DNA of 38,929 nucleotides from an uncultured Prevotellaceae bacterium (GCA_902783165.1 CACZPU010000054.1:1-38929), one strand, 5' to 3'. Positions 18,985 to 28,309 are shown, counted from the stretch's first letter. Program-made: numbers and translations. The notes: a model not told the origin generated them from the letters alone.

Positions 18985-20646
18985 TTACTCGTAATAAAGA
19001 TACCTTTTGATACTCTTTTTAGGTGTCTTGGCAAATTCTTCTTGATGAATGTGAATAGCCGACAACTTGCAATATGCAGGAAGATTGGTGTTAATTTGTT
19101 GACGGTTCTCTTCCATGATCTTCTCAAGATCTTCGGAAGTGAATCCCATGCTTCTTGCTTCATCAAAATCAGGATAAACAAGGCCTATCAGCTTGTCTTC
19201 TTTTTGAATGACGATGCTTTCCACTACCATTGCCATAGAATTGAGTTTGTCCTCTATTTCCTCTGGGTAAATATTTTGTCCGTTGGCGCCCAGAAGCATG
19301 TTTTTTGAACGTCCTTTAATGAAAACGTTTCCTTGGGCGTCCATTGTCCCCAGGTCACCTGTGTGATACCAACCGTCTTTATCCAAGGTCTCTTTGGTGG
19401 CTTCTTCATTTTTATAGTAGCCAAGCATCACATTCAAGCCACGTGCAAGTATTTCACCGGGAACATTCTCTGGATCTTCACTATTTATTTTAACCTCCAT
19501 GTGCACAACGGCTTTTCCACAAGAAGAGGGGACGAAATTGTGCCAGTCTTCATAGCAGATAATCGGTGCACATTCAGTGGCTCCATATCCAACAGTGTAG
19601 GGGAACTCTATGCCATGAAGGAATTGTTCTATCTCTTGGTTGAAAGCTGCACCGCCAATGATAACTTCCTCGAATTTACCACCAAATGCATTTACTACCT
19701 GTTCGCATATTTTCTCTTTCACCTTTTTACTCAATATTGGCATACTTAGCAGAAGGCGCATTTTGTTGTTCTGTATTTTAGGCAGCACACGCTTGCGTAT
19801 GATTTTCTCAATAATCAAAGGCACAGCAATGATAATGGCAGGTCGTATGTCGGCAAATGCTTGAGCTATAATGGCGGGAGAGGGGATTCGTGTCAGATAA
19901 AACACATGACAACCATGTAAGAATTCAAATATGAACTCGAAAGCCATTCCATACATGTGTGCCATAGGAAGAATGCTAATGGTATTGTCACCTTTCTTAA
20001 TGGTCTTGCCTAAAACTAACTCAGCGAAATCATAATTGCTCCATAAGGCACGATATGGTATCATAACACCTTTTGAAAAACCTGTAGTTCCGCTTGTATA
20101 ATTGATGAGTGCAAGTTCGTCAGGGTTTGTGTCGAAGTAATATTGTACGTGTTCTTTACGGAAATACTTTGGATATTTTTTCCCAAACATTTCATTTAGG
20201 TGTTCCCGAGCATATGTTAGTTTGTCAGTCCTAGACACCACGAGTGAATAGTCTGGAATGTATATAATACCTTCAAGCAGTGGCATTTTTGTAGCATCGA
20301 TTGTTGTTGCAACAACATCGCCTACAAATAGGAGTCTTGCTTCACTATGGTTTACTATATTGTGAACTTGATCTGAAGTGAATTCGTGGAGAATAGGTAC
20401 GGCTACAGCACCATAAGTAAGTGTAGCGAGGAATGCAACTGCCCAGTTTGCACTATTTCTTCCACATAAGGCAATCTTGTCACCTTTTTTCACTCCACTA
20501 TTTTCAAACATGATGTGAAGCTTTTCAATTTTCCGTGCAACATCATGATATTGAAGTGTCACTCCTTTGTAATCTGTCAGTGCATCAAGATCCCAATTGT
20601 CAATGATGCTTTTTTGGATTATTTGGTTAAAACTTGGTGTTTCCAT
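18985..20646 (-). CDS. Long-chain fatty-acid-CoA/ACP ligase-like AMP-forming enzyme (copy 2)
   Basis: A 553-residue ANL-superfamily enzyme that activates a carboxylic acid with ATP to an acyl-adenylate and then, in this group, a thioester. The A3 motif YTSGTTGFSKG is at 183-193, A5 is 'GYGATECAP', A7 is 'YHTGDLG', A8 is 'GRSKNMLLGANGQNIYPEEIEDKL', and the C-terminal A10 region is 'FAKTPKKSIKRYLYYE'. Its layout is that of long-chain acyl-CoA synthetases of the FadD type. It lies 36 bases behind its paralog with no promoter between, so both are probably co-transcribed. No beta-oxidation genes are nearby, so lipid or fatty-acid recycling is as likely as catabolism. Confidence 0.86.
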   Translation of the reverse strand: METPSFNQIIQKSIIDNWDLDALTDYKGVTLQYHDVARKIEKLHIMFENSGVKKGDKIALCGRNSANWAVAFLATLTYGAVAVPILHEFTSDQVHNIVNHSEARLLFVGDVVATTIDATKMPLLEGIIYIPDYSLVVSRTDKLTYAREHLNEMFGKKYPKYFRKEHVQYYFDTNPDELALINYTSGTTGFSKGVMIPYRALWSNYDFAELVLGKTIKKGDNTISILPMAHMYGMAFEFIFEFLHGCHVFYLTRIPSPAIIAQAFADIRPAIIIAVPLIIEKIIRKRVLPKIQNNKMRLLLSMPILSKKVKEKICEQVVNAFGGKFEEVIIGGAAFNQEIEQFLHGIEFPYTVGYGATECAPIICYEDWHNFVPSSCGKAVVHMEVKINSEDPENVPGEILARGLNVMLGYYKNEEATKETLDKDGWYHTGDLGTMDAQGNVFIKGRSKNMLLGANGQNIYPEEIEDKLNSMAMVVESIVIQKEDKLIGLVYPDFDEARSMGFTSEDLEKIMEENRQQINTNLPAYCKLSAIHIHQEEFAKTPKKSIKRYLYYE

Positions 20647-20682
20647 ATTTGAAGTGTATTATCAGGAATTGTAGTTGTTTTG

Positions 20683-22341
20683 TTATTGGTAAAGATATCG
20701 TTTTATGCTCTTTTTGGGAGTCTTCGCAAATTCCTCTGCATGAAGTTGTATTGCCGATATTTTGCTGTATGAGGGTAACATGTTGTTGAGCTCAATCCGG
20801 TTGTGTTCCATGATACTTTCAACTTCTGAATCGGAGAAGCCCATCTCTTTCACCTCATCATTGTCGGGATAGACAAGAGCAACAAGTTTATCGTCTCGTT
20901 TAATAACAATGCATTCCGAAACAAGAGCCATGGTGCTTAGTTTGTCTTCTATTTCTTCAGGATAGATGTTTTGTCCGCTAGCACCTAGAATCATGTTTTT
21001 AATACGTCCTTTGATAAAAAGATGACCATCAGCGTTCATCACACCTTGGTCTCCTGTATGGTACCATCCTTCTTCATCTATTACCTCACGTGTGGCTTCT
21101 TCATTCTTATAATAGCCCAACATGAGATTCATGCCTTTGGTGACAATTTCACCAAGTTCGTTCTCCTGGTCGTTGCTTAATATTTTGACTTCCATATGGT
21201 CTACAGGTGTACCACATGACCCCAATACGAAATCTTTATAGTCGCTATAAGTGATTAGTGGTGCACATTCGGTAGTGCCATATCCTATGGTAAACGGGAA
21301 ATCGATGCTTTTTAGGAATGCTTCTACTTCTTGGTTCAGAGCAGCTCCACCTATGATAACTTCGTAAAAATTACCTCCAAAGGCTTCATACACTTGCTCA
21401 CAGATCTTTTGTTTTACTTTCTTGCTAACAACTGGCATGTTAAGCAATAGCTTTACCATGTTGTTTTGTATCTTTGGGAATACTTTCTTGCGTATAATCT
21501 TCTCTATTACCAACGGTACAGAGATGATGATTGATGGACGTATGTCTGTGAATGCTTGGGCGATAATGGCGGGGGAGGGCAGGCGAGTCAGGAAAAACAA
21601 ATGACAGCCATGACATAATGGGAAAATGAACTCAACAGCTAAGCCGTACATGTGCGCCATGGGCAAGATGCTAAGAACATTGCTTCTGGCAGGCATCTTG
21701 TCTCCCAAATGATTGAGACAGAAATCCAAATTACTCCAAATGGCGCGATAGGGGAGCATCACCCCTTTTGAAAAACCCGTCGTACCGCTTGTATAGTTGA
21801 TAAGTGCCAGTTCTTCTGGATTGTCTTTGTGATAGGAAACATGTTCTGCACGAAAATACTTTGGATATTTTGAACCAAAGAGGGCGTTTAAATGTTCGCG
21901 TGCATATGTTAGCATTTCTGAACGAGAAATGTAAAGCGAATAATCTGGGATGTTGATGATTCCTTCCAAATGTGGCATTTCGTCTGCTACGATGACTTTT
22001 GATACAACATCTCCTACAAATAATAATTTGGCTTCGCTATGATTTACAATGTTATGTATTTGTTCAGCGTTGAATTCATGGAGTATGGGGACAACCACAG
22101 CTCCGTATGTAAGTGTAGCAAGGAAGGCTACTGCCCAATGAGCGCTATTTCTTCCACAAAGTGCAATCTTGTCTCCTTTTTGTATACCGCTGTTCTCAAA
22201 TAGTATGTGAAGTTTTTCTATTTTTCTTGCAACATCATTATATTGAAGTGTTGCTCCTTTATAGTCTGTAAGAGCATCAAATTCCCAATTCTGAATGATG
22301 GTTTTCTGTATATATGAATTAAACGATGGTATTTGATTCAT
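20683..22341 (-). CDS. Long-chain fatty-acid-CoA/ACP ligase-like AMP-forming enzyme (copy 1)
   Basis: A 552-residue paralog of the next gene. The two are collinear and share long identical stretches such as 'WAVAFLATLTYGAV', 'INYTSGTTGFSKGVM' and 'YPEEIEDKLS/N', so they arose by tandem duplication. All core motifs are present: YTSGTTG, 'GYGTTECAPLI', 'YHTGDQG', and 'GRIKNMILGASGQNIYP'. The differences are scattered across the sequence and favour divergence of substrate range over decay. It is the first gene of the pair. Its start (22341) lies 24 bases below a strong promoter box framed by two inverted repeats. Confidence 0.86.
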   Translation of the reverse strand: MNQIPSFNSYIQKTIIQNWEFDALTDYKGATLQYNDVARKIEKLHILFENSGIQKGDKIALCGRNSAHWAVAFLATLTYGAVVVPILHEFNAEQIHNIVNHSEAKLLFVGDVVSKVIVADEMPHLEGIINIPDYSLYISRSEMLTYAREHLNALFGSKYPKYFRAEHVSYHKDNPEELALINYTSGTTGFSKGVMLPYRAIWSNLDFCLNHLGDKMPARSNVLSILPMAHMYGLAVEFIFPLCHGCHLFFLTRLPSPAIIAQAFTDIRPSIIISVPLVIEKIIRKKVFPKIQNNMVKLLLNMPVVSKKVKQKICEQVYEAFGGNFYEVIIGGAALNQEVEAFLKSIDFPFTIGYGTTECAPLITYSDYKDFVLGSCGTPVDHMEVKILSNDQENELGEIVTKGMNLMLGYYKNEEATREVIDEEGWYHTGDQGVMNADGHLFIKGRIKNMILGASGQNIYPEEIEDKLSTMALVSECIVIKRDDKLVALVYPDNDEVKEMGFSDSEVESIMEHNRIELNNMLPSYSKISAIQLHAEEFAKTPKKSIKRYLYQ

Positions 22342-22407
22342 TGCACAATTATAAAAATTTTGTGCAAAGTTACTTTTTTATTTGCACATTTCAAAATTAT
22401 TTGTGCA
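22341..22407. promoter_or_regulatory. Two identically spaced inverted repeats over the acyl-CoA ligase promoter
   Basis: TTGCACA-N12-TTGTGCA occurs at 22341-22366 and again at 22382-22407. The TGCACA...TGTGCA cores are both separated by 13 bases and the two elements start 41 bases apart. Element one covers the transcription start and leader of the ligase gene; element two spans the -33 hexamer. This is the geometry expected of a dimer bound twice, four helical turns apart. One caveat: the right half of element one overlaps the TTTGCACA extension also seen at other promoters here. Confidence 0.6.
22365..22395 (-). promoter_or_regulatory. Promoter of the acyl-CoA ligase pair
   Basis: Minus strand: TTTG (22392-22395), 19-base spacer, TAACTTTG (22365-22372), followed by CACA. 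Both elements and the spacing are ideal. A second TAATTTTG at 22392-22399 overlaps the -33 element. Confidence 0.78.
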
Positions 22408-22553
22408 TTTTTTTGGCTAATTTGATTATTTGTTTAGTTTTTTACTCTTGCATTTCCTATATTGAACAATTATGCTCTTAAATATGCCAATTGTGAGACT
22501 ATTTATTTTTATCATCGGCATCTTATTCAATAAGAATGTGTAAAATCATTCTG

Positions 22554-23801
22554 CTATTCGTATCTCATTGATTTTGCCGGATGGATGTGTGAGATGAGAT
22601 AACTTGGAGCGATAAGCACGAAGATGCTTATCAACAAGGTTGCAATGTTTAGCAATATGATTAGAGGTATGTTCAATTCTACGGGAACTGTACTCACATA
22701 ATAAGTGGTAGGGTCGAGTTTGATTATACCTGTAATATGTTGAAGCAGAACAATTCCCAATCCTATAAGGTTGCCTATGACAAGTCCTTTGCCTATAATG
22801 AATACGGCAAACCACAGAAAAGTGTGTCTGATAGTTTTATTTCTGGCTCCTAGTGCCTTCAGTACTCCAATCATGTTTGTTCGTTCAAGGATAATGATAA
22901 GCAGTCCGCTAATCATGGTGAATCCAGCAACACATATCATGAGTATCAGAATAATCCACACATTTAAATCAAGTAGGTCAAGCCATGAGAATATTTGTGG
23001 ATAGCTGTTTTGTATGGTCATTGATGAATATGTTTGTCCATATCGGTCGGTTGTCCTATTAACCTTATGTACAAGAATATCCTCTACTTCATTAATCTTA
23101 TTGAAGTCATTCACTGTAATTTCCACTCCGCATGCTTGGTCGCGTTCCCAACCATTTAATTTGACCACGGAGTATAAATCAGTCAGACATGTAGTCTTGT
23201 CGAACATGGTAAGGTTGGTTTGATAAATGCCGGAAATGGTGTATCTTCTTGTCCTTACGTTATTGTTGTCAAGGAAATATGCAAACACACGATCGCCTGT
23301 ATGTAATTGCAGCTGGTCTGCAATCATTTTTGAAATAACAACTTGTTGTTTGCCAATGCTATCACTGAAAGTGGGGATGCATCCTTCGACCATGTTGTTA
23401 TGAATGAACATAGTGTCATATTCTTGCGCTATGCCTTTGAACATAACACCTAGGAAATCGTTGTCGGTTTTTAGAATGCCTTGTTTCATGGCATATCTTT
23501 GAACGTGTTTGGTGCCTTTCACATTCTTCAGCACGTTCATCATGCTGTCGTTGATGACAATGGGGTTTTGTTCATTTCCATTAATGGTCATGAATTCTCC
23601 AACATTGATATGGCTTCCGAACCCTACAACTTTGTCGCGGATGGTGTGTTTGAATCCCAACACCACACAGATTGATACAATCATAACTGCCAGGCCAATG
23701 GCAACACCAAGGGTGGCTATTCGGATAGCCGGACGGCTGACCATGTATTTTACTCCTTGGTCGTTATAGATTTTCTTGGCTATAAATAGTGGAAAATTCA
23801 T
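22554..23801 (-). CDS. FtsX/LolE-family ABC transporter permease
   Basis: A 415-residue four-helix permease of the MacB/FtsX/LolCE type. The first helix (~25-48) follows a short cytoplasmic N-terminus. A large periplasmic domain (~50-265) is followed by three helices (~275-305, ~325-352, ~375-402) with the FtsX-type stretch 'NMIGVLKALGARNKTIRHTFL'. The partner ATPase is not in the window, so its transport role (lipoprotein release is typical of the Lol group) is inference. It follows the aminotransferase gene by 35 bases and probably shares its promoter. Confidence 0.85.
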   Translation of the reverse strand: MNFPLFIAKKIYNDQGVKYMVSRPAIRIATLGVAIGLAVMIVSICVVLGFKHTIRDKVVGFGSHINVGEFMTINGNEQNPIVINDSMMNVLKNVKGTKHVQRYAMKQGILKTDNDFLGVMFKGIAQEYDTMFIHNNMVEGCIPTFSDSIGKQQVVISKMIADQLQLHTGDRVFAYFLDNNNVRTRRYTISGIYQTNLTMFDKTTCLTDLYSVVKLNGWERDQACGVEITVNDFNKINEVEDILVHKVNRTTDRYGQTYSSMTIQNSYPQIFSWLDLLDLNVWIILILMICVAGFTMISGLLIIILERTNMIGVLKALGARNKTIRHTFLWFAVFIIGKGLVIGNLIGLGIVLLQHITGIIKLDPTTYYVSTVPVELNIPLIILLNIATLLISIFVLIAPSYLISHIHPAKSMRYE

Positions 23802-23836
23802 CGTTTGCAGCTTTCTTCTAATCTTGTTTCTCCAGT

Positions 23837-25039
23837 TTAATCGATTTTTCTCCCTGGATATGCTTCAAGTGCTTTCTTTAAAATGAATAGTGCTCGTGTG
23901 AGATCCTCTTTTTTAAGTACATATGCAATTCTTACCTGATTGATGCCAGCACCTGGTGTGGTGTAGAAACCACTGGCTGGAGCCATCATCACGGTCTCGT
24001 TCTCATAGTTGAAATGTTCCAAACACCATCGGCAGAACTTTTCACTGTCGTCAACAGGAAGCTTGGCCACAGTATAGAATGCACCCATGGGAATCGGAGA
24101 ATAGACTCCGGGTATGCGGTTCAAACCGTCGATTAAACATTTTCTTCTTTCAACATATTCGTCATACACGTCTCTCATGTATTCCTCGGGCGTGTCCAAT
24201 GATGCTTCGGCTACAATTTGTCCAATAAGTGGTGGTGATAAGCGTGCTTGGCAAAATTTCATTACCGCCTTGCGAATGTCCACATTCTTGGTGATTAATG
24301 CCCCTATGCGTATACCACATTCACTGTATCGCTTAGAAACAGAATCGATAAGTACCACATTCTGTTCAATTCCTTCAAGATGGCATGCGCTGATGTAAGG
24401 TGAACCTGTATAGATATATTCTCTGTATACTTCATCTGAGAACAGGTACAAATCATATTTTTTCACCAAATCCCTGATTTGGTTCATTTCCCTTCGTGTA
24501 TAGAGATATCCTGTAGGATTGTTAGGATTGCATATGAGTATGGCTCTTGTTCGTTCGTTGATGAGTTCTTCAAATTTTTCAACCTTTGGCAATGAGAACC
24601 CTTCCTCAATAGTGGTTGCAATGGTTCGTATTTTGGCTCCAGCAGAAATAGCAAACGCCATGTAGTTGGCATATGCAGGCTCTGGAACAATGATTTCATC
24701 GCCCGGATTGAGACATGACATGAATGCAAACAGTACAGCCTCTGAGCCACCACAGGTAATGATGATATCATCGGCAGTGACATTGATATTGTATTTCGCA
24801 TAGTAATCAACAAGCTTTTCACGATAACTTGGATATCCTTGCGAAGGAGAATATTCTAAGATGGTGCGATCGACATTCTTTATTGCATCAAGTGCTATTT
24901 GAGGAGTAGGAAGATCGGGCTGTCCTATATTCAAATGGTACACTCGAATGCCTCTCTTTTTGGCAGCTGCTGCCAGTGGAGCCAATTTTCTAATAGGGCT
25001 CTCAGGCATTTCAAGTCCGCGAATTGATATCTGAGGCAT
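23837..25039 (-). CDS. Pyridoxal-phosphate aminotransferase, class I/II fold
   Basis: A 400-residue fold-type I aminotransferase. The PLP lysine is Lys236 in SVSKRYSECGIRIG, with Asn174 in 'CNPNNPTGYLY' and Asp202 in 'FSDEVYREYIY' contacting the cofactor. The N-terminal segment 'NIGQPDLPTPQIALDAIKN' and the C-terminal 'PGAGINQVRIAYVLKKEDL' are typical of the AspC-like group. The amino donor cannot be decided; aspartate, aromatic or LL-diaminopimelate-type substrates are all possible by family, and I would keep it generic. A perfect promoter lies just upstream. Confidence 0.9.
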   Translation of the reverse strand: MPQISIRGLEMPESPIRKLAPLAAAAKKRGIRVYHLNIGQPDLPTPQIALDAIKNVDRTILEYSPSQGYPSYREKLVDYYAKYNINVTADDIIITCGGSEAVLFAFMSCLNPGDEIIVPEPAYANYMAFAISAGAKIRTIATTIEEGFSLPKVEKFEELINERTRAILICNPNNPTGYLYTRREMNQIRDLVKKYDLYLFSDEVYREYIYTGSPYISACHLEGIEQNVVLIDSVSKRYSECGIRIGALITKNVDIRKAVMKFCQARLSPPLIGQIVAEASLDTPEEYMRDVYDEYVERRKCLIDGLNRIPGVYSPIPMGAFYTVAKLPVDDSEKFCRWCLEHFNYENETVMMAPASGFYTTPGAGINQVRIAYVLKKEDLTRALFILKKALEAYPGRKID

Positions 25040-25096
25040 ATATTATGAATATTACTAAATTGATATTTTATTCTTGCTCTTTCTCTAAAATCGATG

Positions 25097-25127
25097 CAAA
25101 ATTACTACATTCTGTGATAATCGCAAA
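25097..25127 (-). promoter_or_regulatory. Promoter of the aminotransferase-permease unit
   Basis: Minus strand: TTTG (25124-25127), 19-base spacer, TAATTTTG (25097-25104) followed by CA. The box ends 57 bases above the ATG. Confidence 0.75.
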
Positions 25128-25139
25128 ATATTTGGTCAC

Positions 25140-27443
25140 TTAATTGAAGAAATTCCACGAAACGCCAAATCTCAGTACCATTCCGTTCAAAGGGTAGTGT
25201 GGAACAAAGAATCGTCTGCCGCCATCACCAGCATTTACGTGTGTCATCATTACGAAGAATCGGGTGTGCTTCAGATGCATGTTGGCATAAACGTTTACAA
25301 TGGGGTAGTTACCTATTTCCACGTTGTTCTCACCATTATCCTGTATGGTAAACTGGCCGATAAGAGGACTATAATCGGGAGCATAATATTTTGTGAAATA
25401 TCTGACGTCTCCACCAAGATTGATGGTCAATACTTTTGCGACCAAGAATTTCAAATACAGGTTGCTGTATACATTGATTTCCGGAACTGGCAGCACTTCG
25501 TTGTTGCTTGATTTTTGATAGGTTAATTGTGTTTCCCAATTGAGCGGTCCTATTGTTAAATCTTGGTTAAGTTGGAGTGTCAGCAAGCTAATGTTGTTTG
25601 TGCACTGCTTCACACTAACAGTGTTTCCTGTCCGCGTGTCGTTAACGCCATATGTATAACTTTGGGCAAAATAGGTATGGTTCTTCAAGTTGTCAACACC
25701 AACGCGAAGTTTTGTTCGTGTCTTTTCATAGGTGAACGACCCTTCTATTCGAGTATGTGTCTCCTTGTCCAAATTCTGATCCCACCACAAATGCTTGGCG
25801 TGGTAGTGGCGTTGGTAGAAAATAGGATTTAGTCTGTACATGAATGCCCTGGCAGCAAGTCTTACCGTATCTCCCAGGAATTTGAAATTCAAATCAGCAG
25901 TTCCGTCTATCTTCAATTGTCCGGCATCTTCACCAGCCAGCCATGTTTCAGCCCCAATATTGTAATGTATTAGCCTTCCTTCCGTCTTGATGAGTTGGCC
26001 TCCAACGCTTATGCTATGTTCGTTGTATGACAATGTTCCTGTAGCAACAGTGTCTGGCATGGCGAAATGTCTTAAATCTGATGTGACGAATGCCTTTATG
26101 CCAGCCTTCGCCCACTTGTTGAAACCTTCAAGCATCGATATGGCGAATGTGTTTTTCAGTTCGTAATGCTTGGTCTGGTCAAAAATGCTGTCGCCTGTTA
26201 ATTCTTCTACAACAGGGTACGTGTTCAGATAATAGTTGGTAGGAGTACTGTATGCGGTATAAATACGTTTGTAGTTGTCGAAACTGGCGGTGTGAATGAA
26301 ACTGGTTACAGGTACGAATTCGTTTTTCAGCCATGACGTGTCTTCAATGCTCTTGTTTTGTGCAGCACTGATGCTGTCTGCCATTTCCTTTCCTGTTATT
26401 GAAATTCGGTCATTTTGCTTCTCTGATTGTGCGAGAGCCGGCTCATCGCCCACTATCTTTGCATCATCAGGTCTTCCTGCAAAAGTCTTCTGTTCTTTTT
26501 CGTCCTCTTCAATACCTTCTTCTTGCATTTTCTTCTTTCTCTCGCGTTCTTCCTTTTGTTTCATCGACTCCATGGCAAATTTCTTTGCAGCTATTTCATC
26601 TTGAGTCATCTTCACTTTCCTGTTAAATCCTACGTTATATCTATGGGATAAGAAAAAGTGCTGGTTGTCATTTCTGTTCCAGTTGCTTTCCAAGATGGTT
26701 GGTATCTCTTCATTTCGGAAATCACCTTGATATATCTCAGGATGACTTACATACTCGTCATTGGCGATACCTCCATTTTCTGCCATTTTCTGATGATTCA
26801 ATGACATCAACAGATGAGCTTGGTATCGGTCTCCCAAATACGATGCATACATTGAATAGTTGAACAATGCTGTGCTTTGGTTTTGATAATAACCGCGACC
26901 ATAAATGTAGTCGAATTTAAATCCTGCACCCATCCTTTTCCCAGCATTGATAGCAAACAATGCTTTCAAATGATCTTCTCCATTGTTTTTGTCTCCACAT
27001 TCGTTGTAGCTTAGGTTGGTAATGGGTGACAAGGTGTTTGTAAAATGAAAACTATCAATGGGGGTGATAAAAAAGTCGTAGGGTTGCGTAAACATAAATT
27101 GTTGTGGGAGTGTTCTGTCTATAAAAATACGATTGATTCGAGGAGCTCCCACATTGCCTAAGGTGTTGTATTCTCCACGAAGGCCAGAGGTGAAGACAGT
27201 GTTCATGAACATATGTGACATGGTGTCTACTTCGGCTTGCTTAATGTCGCCGAAACGATTGTCTACAGTCCATACTTTTAGACCTTTGGGGATTTCTTTA
27301 TTGTTATGTTTCAGAGAGTCGTTACGATTTGTTGCGCCCACTCCCAAATCCCTGAAGTCTCCATTCTCTATCTGATTAATGTCTTGTGCCTCACAAACTG
27401 TTATGAAGCACAAGAACATCAGAATAATGCTCAGTTTCTCCAT
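25140..27443 (-). CDS. Putative outer-membrane porin (Porin_10-like)
   Basis: A 767-residue exported protein with a signal peptide (1-19, ending CEAQ). The long run of alternating polar and aromatic segments, for example 'GMVLRFGVSWNFF' at the C-terminus ending in Phe-Asn, is that of a large outer-membrane barrel of the Bacteroidetes 'putative porin' family. A striking charged stretch at residues ~277-370 (QKEERERKKKMQEEGIEEDEKEQ) interrupts the barrel and should be an exposed loop or a periplasmic plug. The gene overlaps the 60-residue membrane protein upstream by 13 bases and ends the minus-strand set that begins with the DUF4468 gene. It is not a SusC-type (TonB-dependent) receptor: no plug or TonB box is visible. 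Confidence 0.82.
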   Translation of the reverse strand: MEKLSIILMFLCFITVCEAQDINQIENGDFRDLGVGATNRNDSLKHNNKEIPKGLKVWTVDNRFGDIKQAEVDTMSHMFMNTVFTSGLRGEYNTLGNVGAPRINRIFIDRTLPQQFMFTQPYDFFITPIDSFHFTNTLSPITNLSYNECGDKNNGEDHLKALFAINAGKRMGAGFKFDYIYGRGYYQNQSTALFNYSMYASYLGDRYQAHLLMSLNHQKMAENGGIANDEYVSHPEIYQGDFRNEEIPTILESNWNRNDNQHFFLSHRYNVGFNRKVKMTQDEIAAKKFAMESMKQKEERERKKKMQEEGIEEDEKEQKTFAGRPDDAKIVGDEPALAQSEKQNDRISITGKEMADSISAAQNKSIEDTSWLKNEFVPVTSFIHTASFDNYKRIYTAYSTPTNYYLNTYPVVEELTGDSIFDQTKHYELKNTFAISMLEGFNKWAKAGIKAFVTSDLRHFAMPDTVATGTLSYNEHSISVGGQLIKTEGRLIHYNIGAETWLAGEDAGQLKIDGTADLNFKFLGDTVRLAARAFMYRLNPIFYQRHYHAKHLWWDQNLDKETHTRIEGSFTYEKTRTKLRVGVDNLKNHTYFAQSYTYGVNDTRTGNTVSVKQCTNNISLLTLQLNQDLTIGPLNWETQLTYQKSSNNEVLPVPEINVYSNLYLKFLVAKVLTINLGGDVRYFTKYYAPDYSPLIGQFTIQDNGENNVEIGNYPIVNVYANMHLKHTRFFVMMTHVNAGDGGRRFFVPHYPLNGMVLRFGVSWNFFN

Positions 27444-27613
27444 TTAATTAGTCTCAATGCGCATTCAATTATTTTGAAAACAATCGATGTCAATATAATA
27501 TAGGTTCCCGTTTCGCGATTGGAATAAAAATAGATAATCACACCCACAACGGCTCCTATCATGAAAACTATGTTTAATATCTGTCGAATCTTCAAAATGC
27601 GACTGTCGTTCAT
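27431..27613 (-). CDS. Small two-helix membrane protein
   Basis: A 60-residue protein with two hydrophobic segments (residues ~12-29 and ~37-53), a short polar turn (NRETGT) and a basic C-terminus. It starts at an ATG 32 bases below the end of the DUF4468 gene and overlaps the porin start by 13 bases, so the ORF is well supported by context. I do not recognise a family. A role in porin or envelope biogenesis would be guesswork. Confidence 0.7.
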   Translation of the reverse strand: MNDSRILKIRQILNIVFMIGAVVGVIIYFYSNRETGTYIILTSIVFKIIECALRLIKWRN

Positions 27614-27645
27614 ATTCTTGCCTCCCTTACAATATACTAATCAAA

Positions 27646-28305
27646 CTATTCTTGTGTTTTCTTTGTTAGCAATTGGACTATGCTGCTAAAAAGATAATCT
27701 TTACGGTCGATGGTCTTGCGGCGGAATTTTGCCACGCCTTTATACATCTTGGTCTTTTTCTTGTTTAAGGCATTCTTGTCATTAATGTATTCTTCTGCTT
27801 TCAATACATGTCCGCCTCCTTCTCTTTGTTCCTCATAACGATACATCAGCCGATTCATTTTCACATTCACATGACCATCGGTACAAGTGGTGACAAGATT
27901 GTAGAAAAACTTCGTACGGTCTAAAGCAATGAAATTGTCTTTGAACACAAGCCACTCTTTCATGTTTGTCACAATAATATGGTCTTGCTTGTTCACCAAT
28001 GCCACCGTACTACCTTCAAGTTGGTTTTCTTCTTTGGTGATGCTTGTCATATATCCGAGCATGGTGTCATACAGCTGTTTGGCATTCTTGCCTGGCACAT
28101 CCACATCAAGTTGCCATTCCACCTTACCATTCACCTCTGGAACAGCATTGGCGAGATATCGCTCGTCAGACAATGGTTCTTTTTTATTGGCTGTTTCTTT
28201 CTTAGGCTGTACTGTTTCCGTATCGGGACGTTCCCATACATTCTGCGCCATCATTGAGACAGGCACACATACAATTACGGATAATATAATGTTTTTTATG
28301 TTCAT
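27646..28305 (-). CDS. DUF4468 domain protein, exported
   Basis: A 219-residue protein with a signal peptide (1-20, MNIKNIILSVIVCVPVSMMA). After a low-complexity stretch rich in Lys and Thr (~25-50), residues ~60-170 match the DUF4468 pattern: 'LDVDVPGKNAKQLYDTMLGYMTSI' then two beta segments ending 'VNVKMNRLMYRYEE'. The tail 'YINDKNALNKKKTKMYKGVAKFRRKTIDRKDYLF' is basic. The family is mostly Bacteroidetes and has no established function. The start lies only four bases below a TAnnTTTG box, so the message may be leaderless. It heads the set with the small membrane protein and the porin. Confidence 0.78.
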   Translation of the reverse strand: MNIKNIILSVIVCVPVSMMAQNVWERPDTETVQPKKETANKKEPLSDERYLANAVPEVNGKVEWQLDVDVPGKNAKQLYDTMLGYMTSITKEENQLEGSTVALVNKQDHIIVTNMKEWLVFKDNFIALDRTKFFYNLVTTCTDGHVNVKMNRLMYRYEEQREGGGHVLKAEEYINDKNALNKKKTKMYKGVAKFRRKTIDRKDYLFSSIVQLLTKKTQE

Positions 28306-28309
28306 GCTG

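Noticed and set aside
22521-22535. TCTTATT-C-AATAAGA palindrome below the FtsX-like permease
   Set aside because: A one-base loop cannot form a useful hairpin, there is no T-run, and AT palindromes are frequent in such spacers.
25140-27443. Reading the large barrel as a SusC-like TonB receptor
   Set aside because: No plug domain or TonB box is visible, no SusD-type gene follows, and the pattern is that of the putative porin family.
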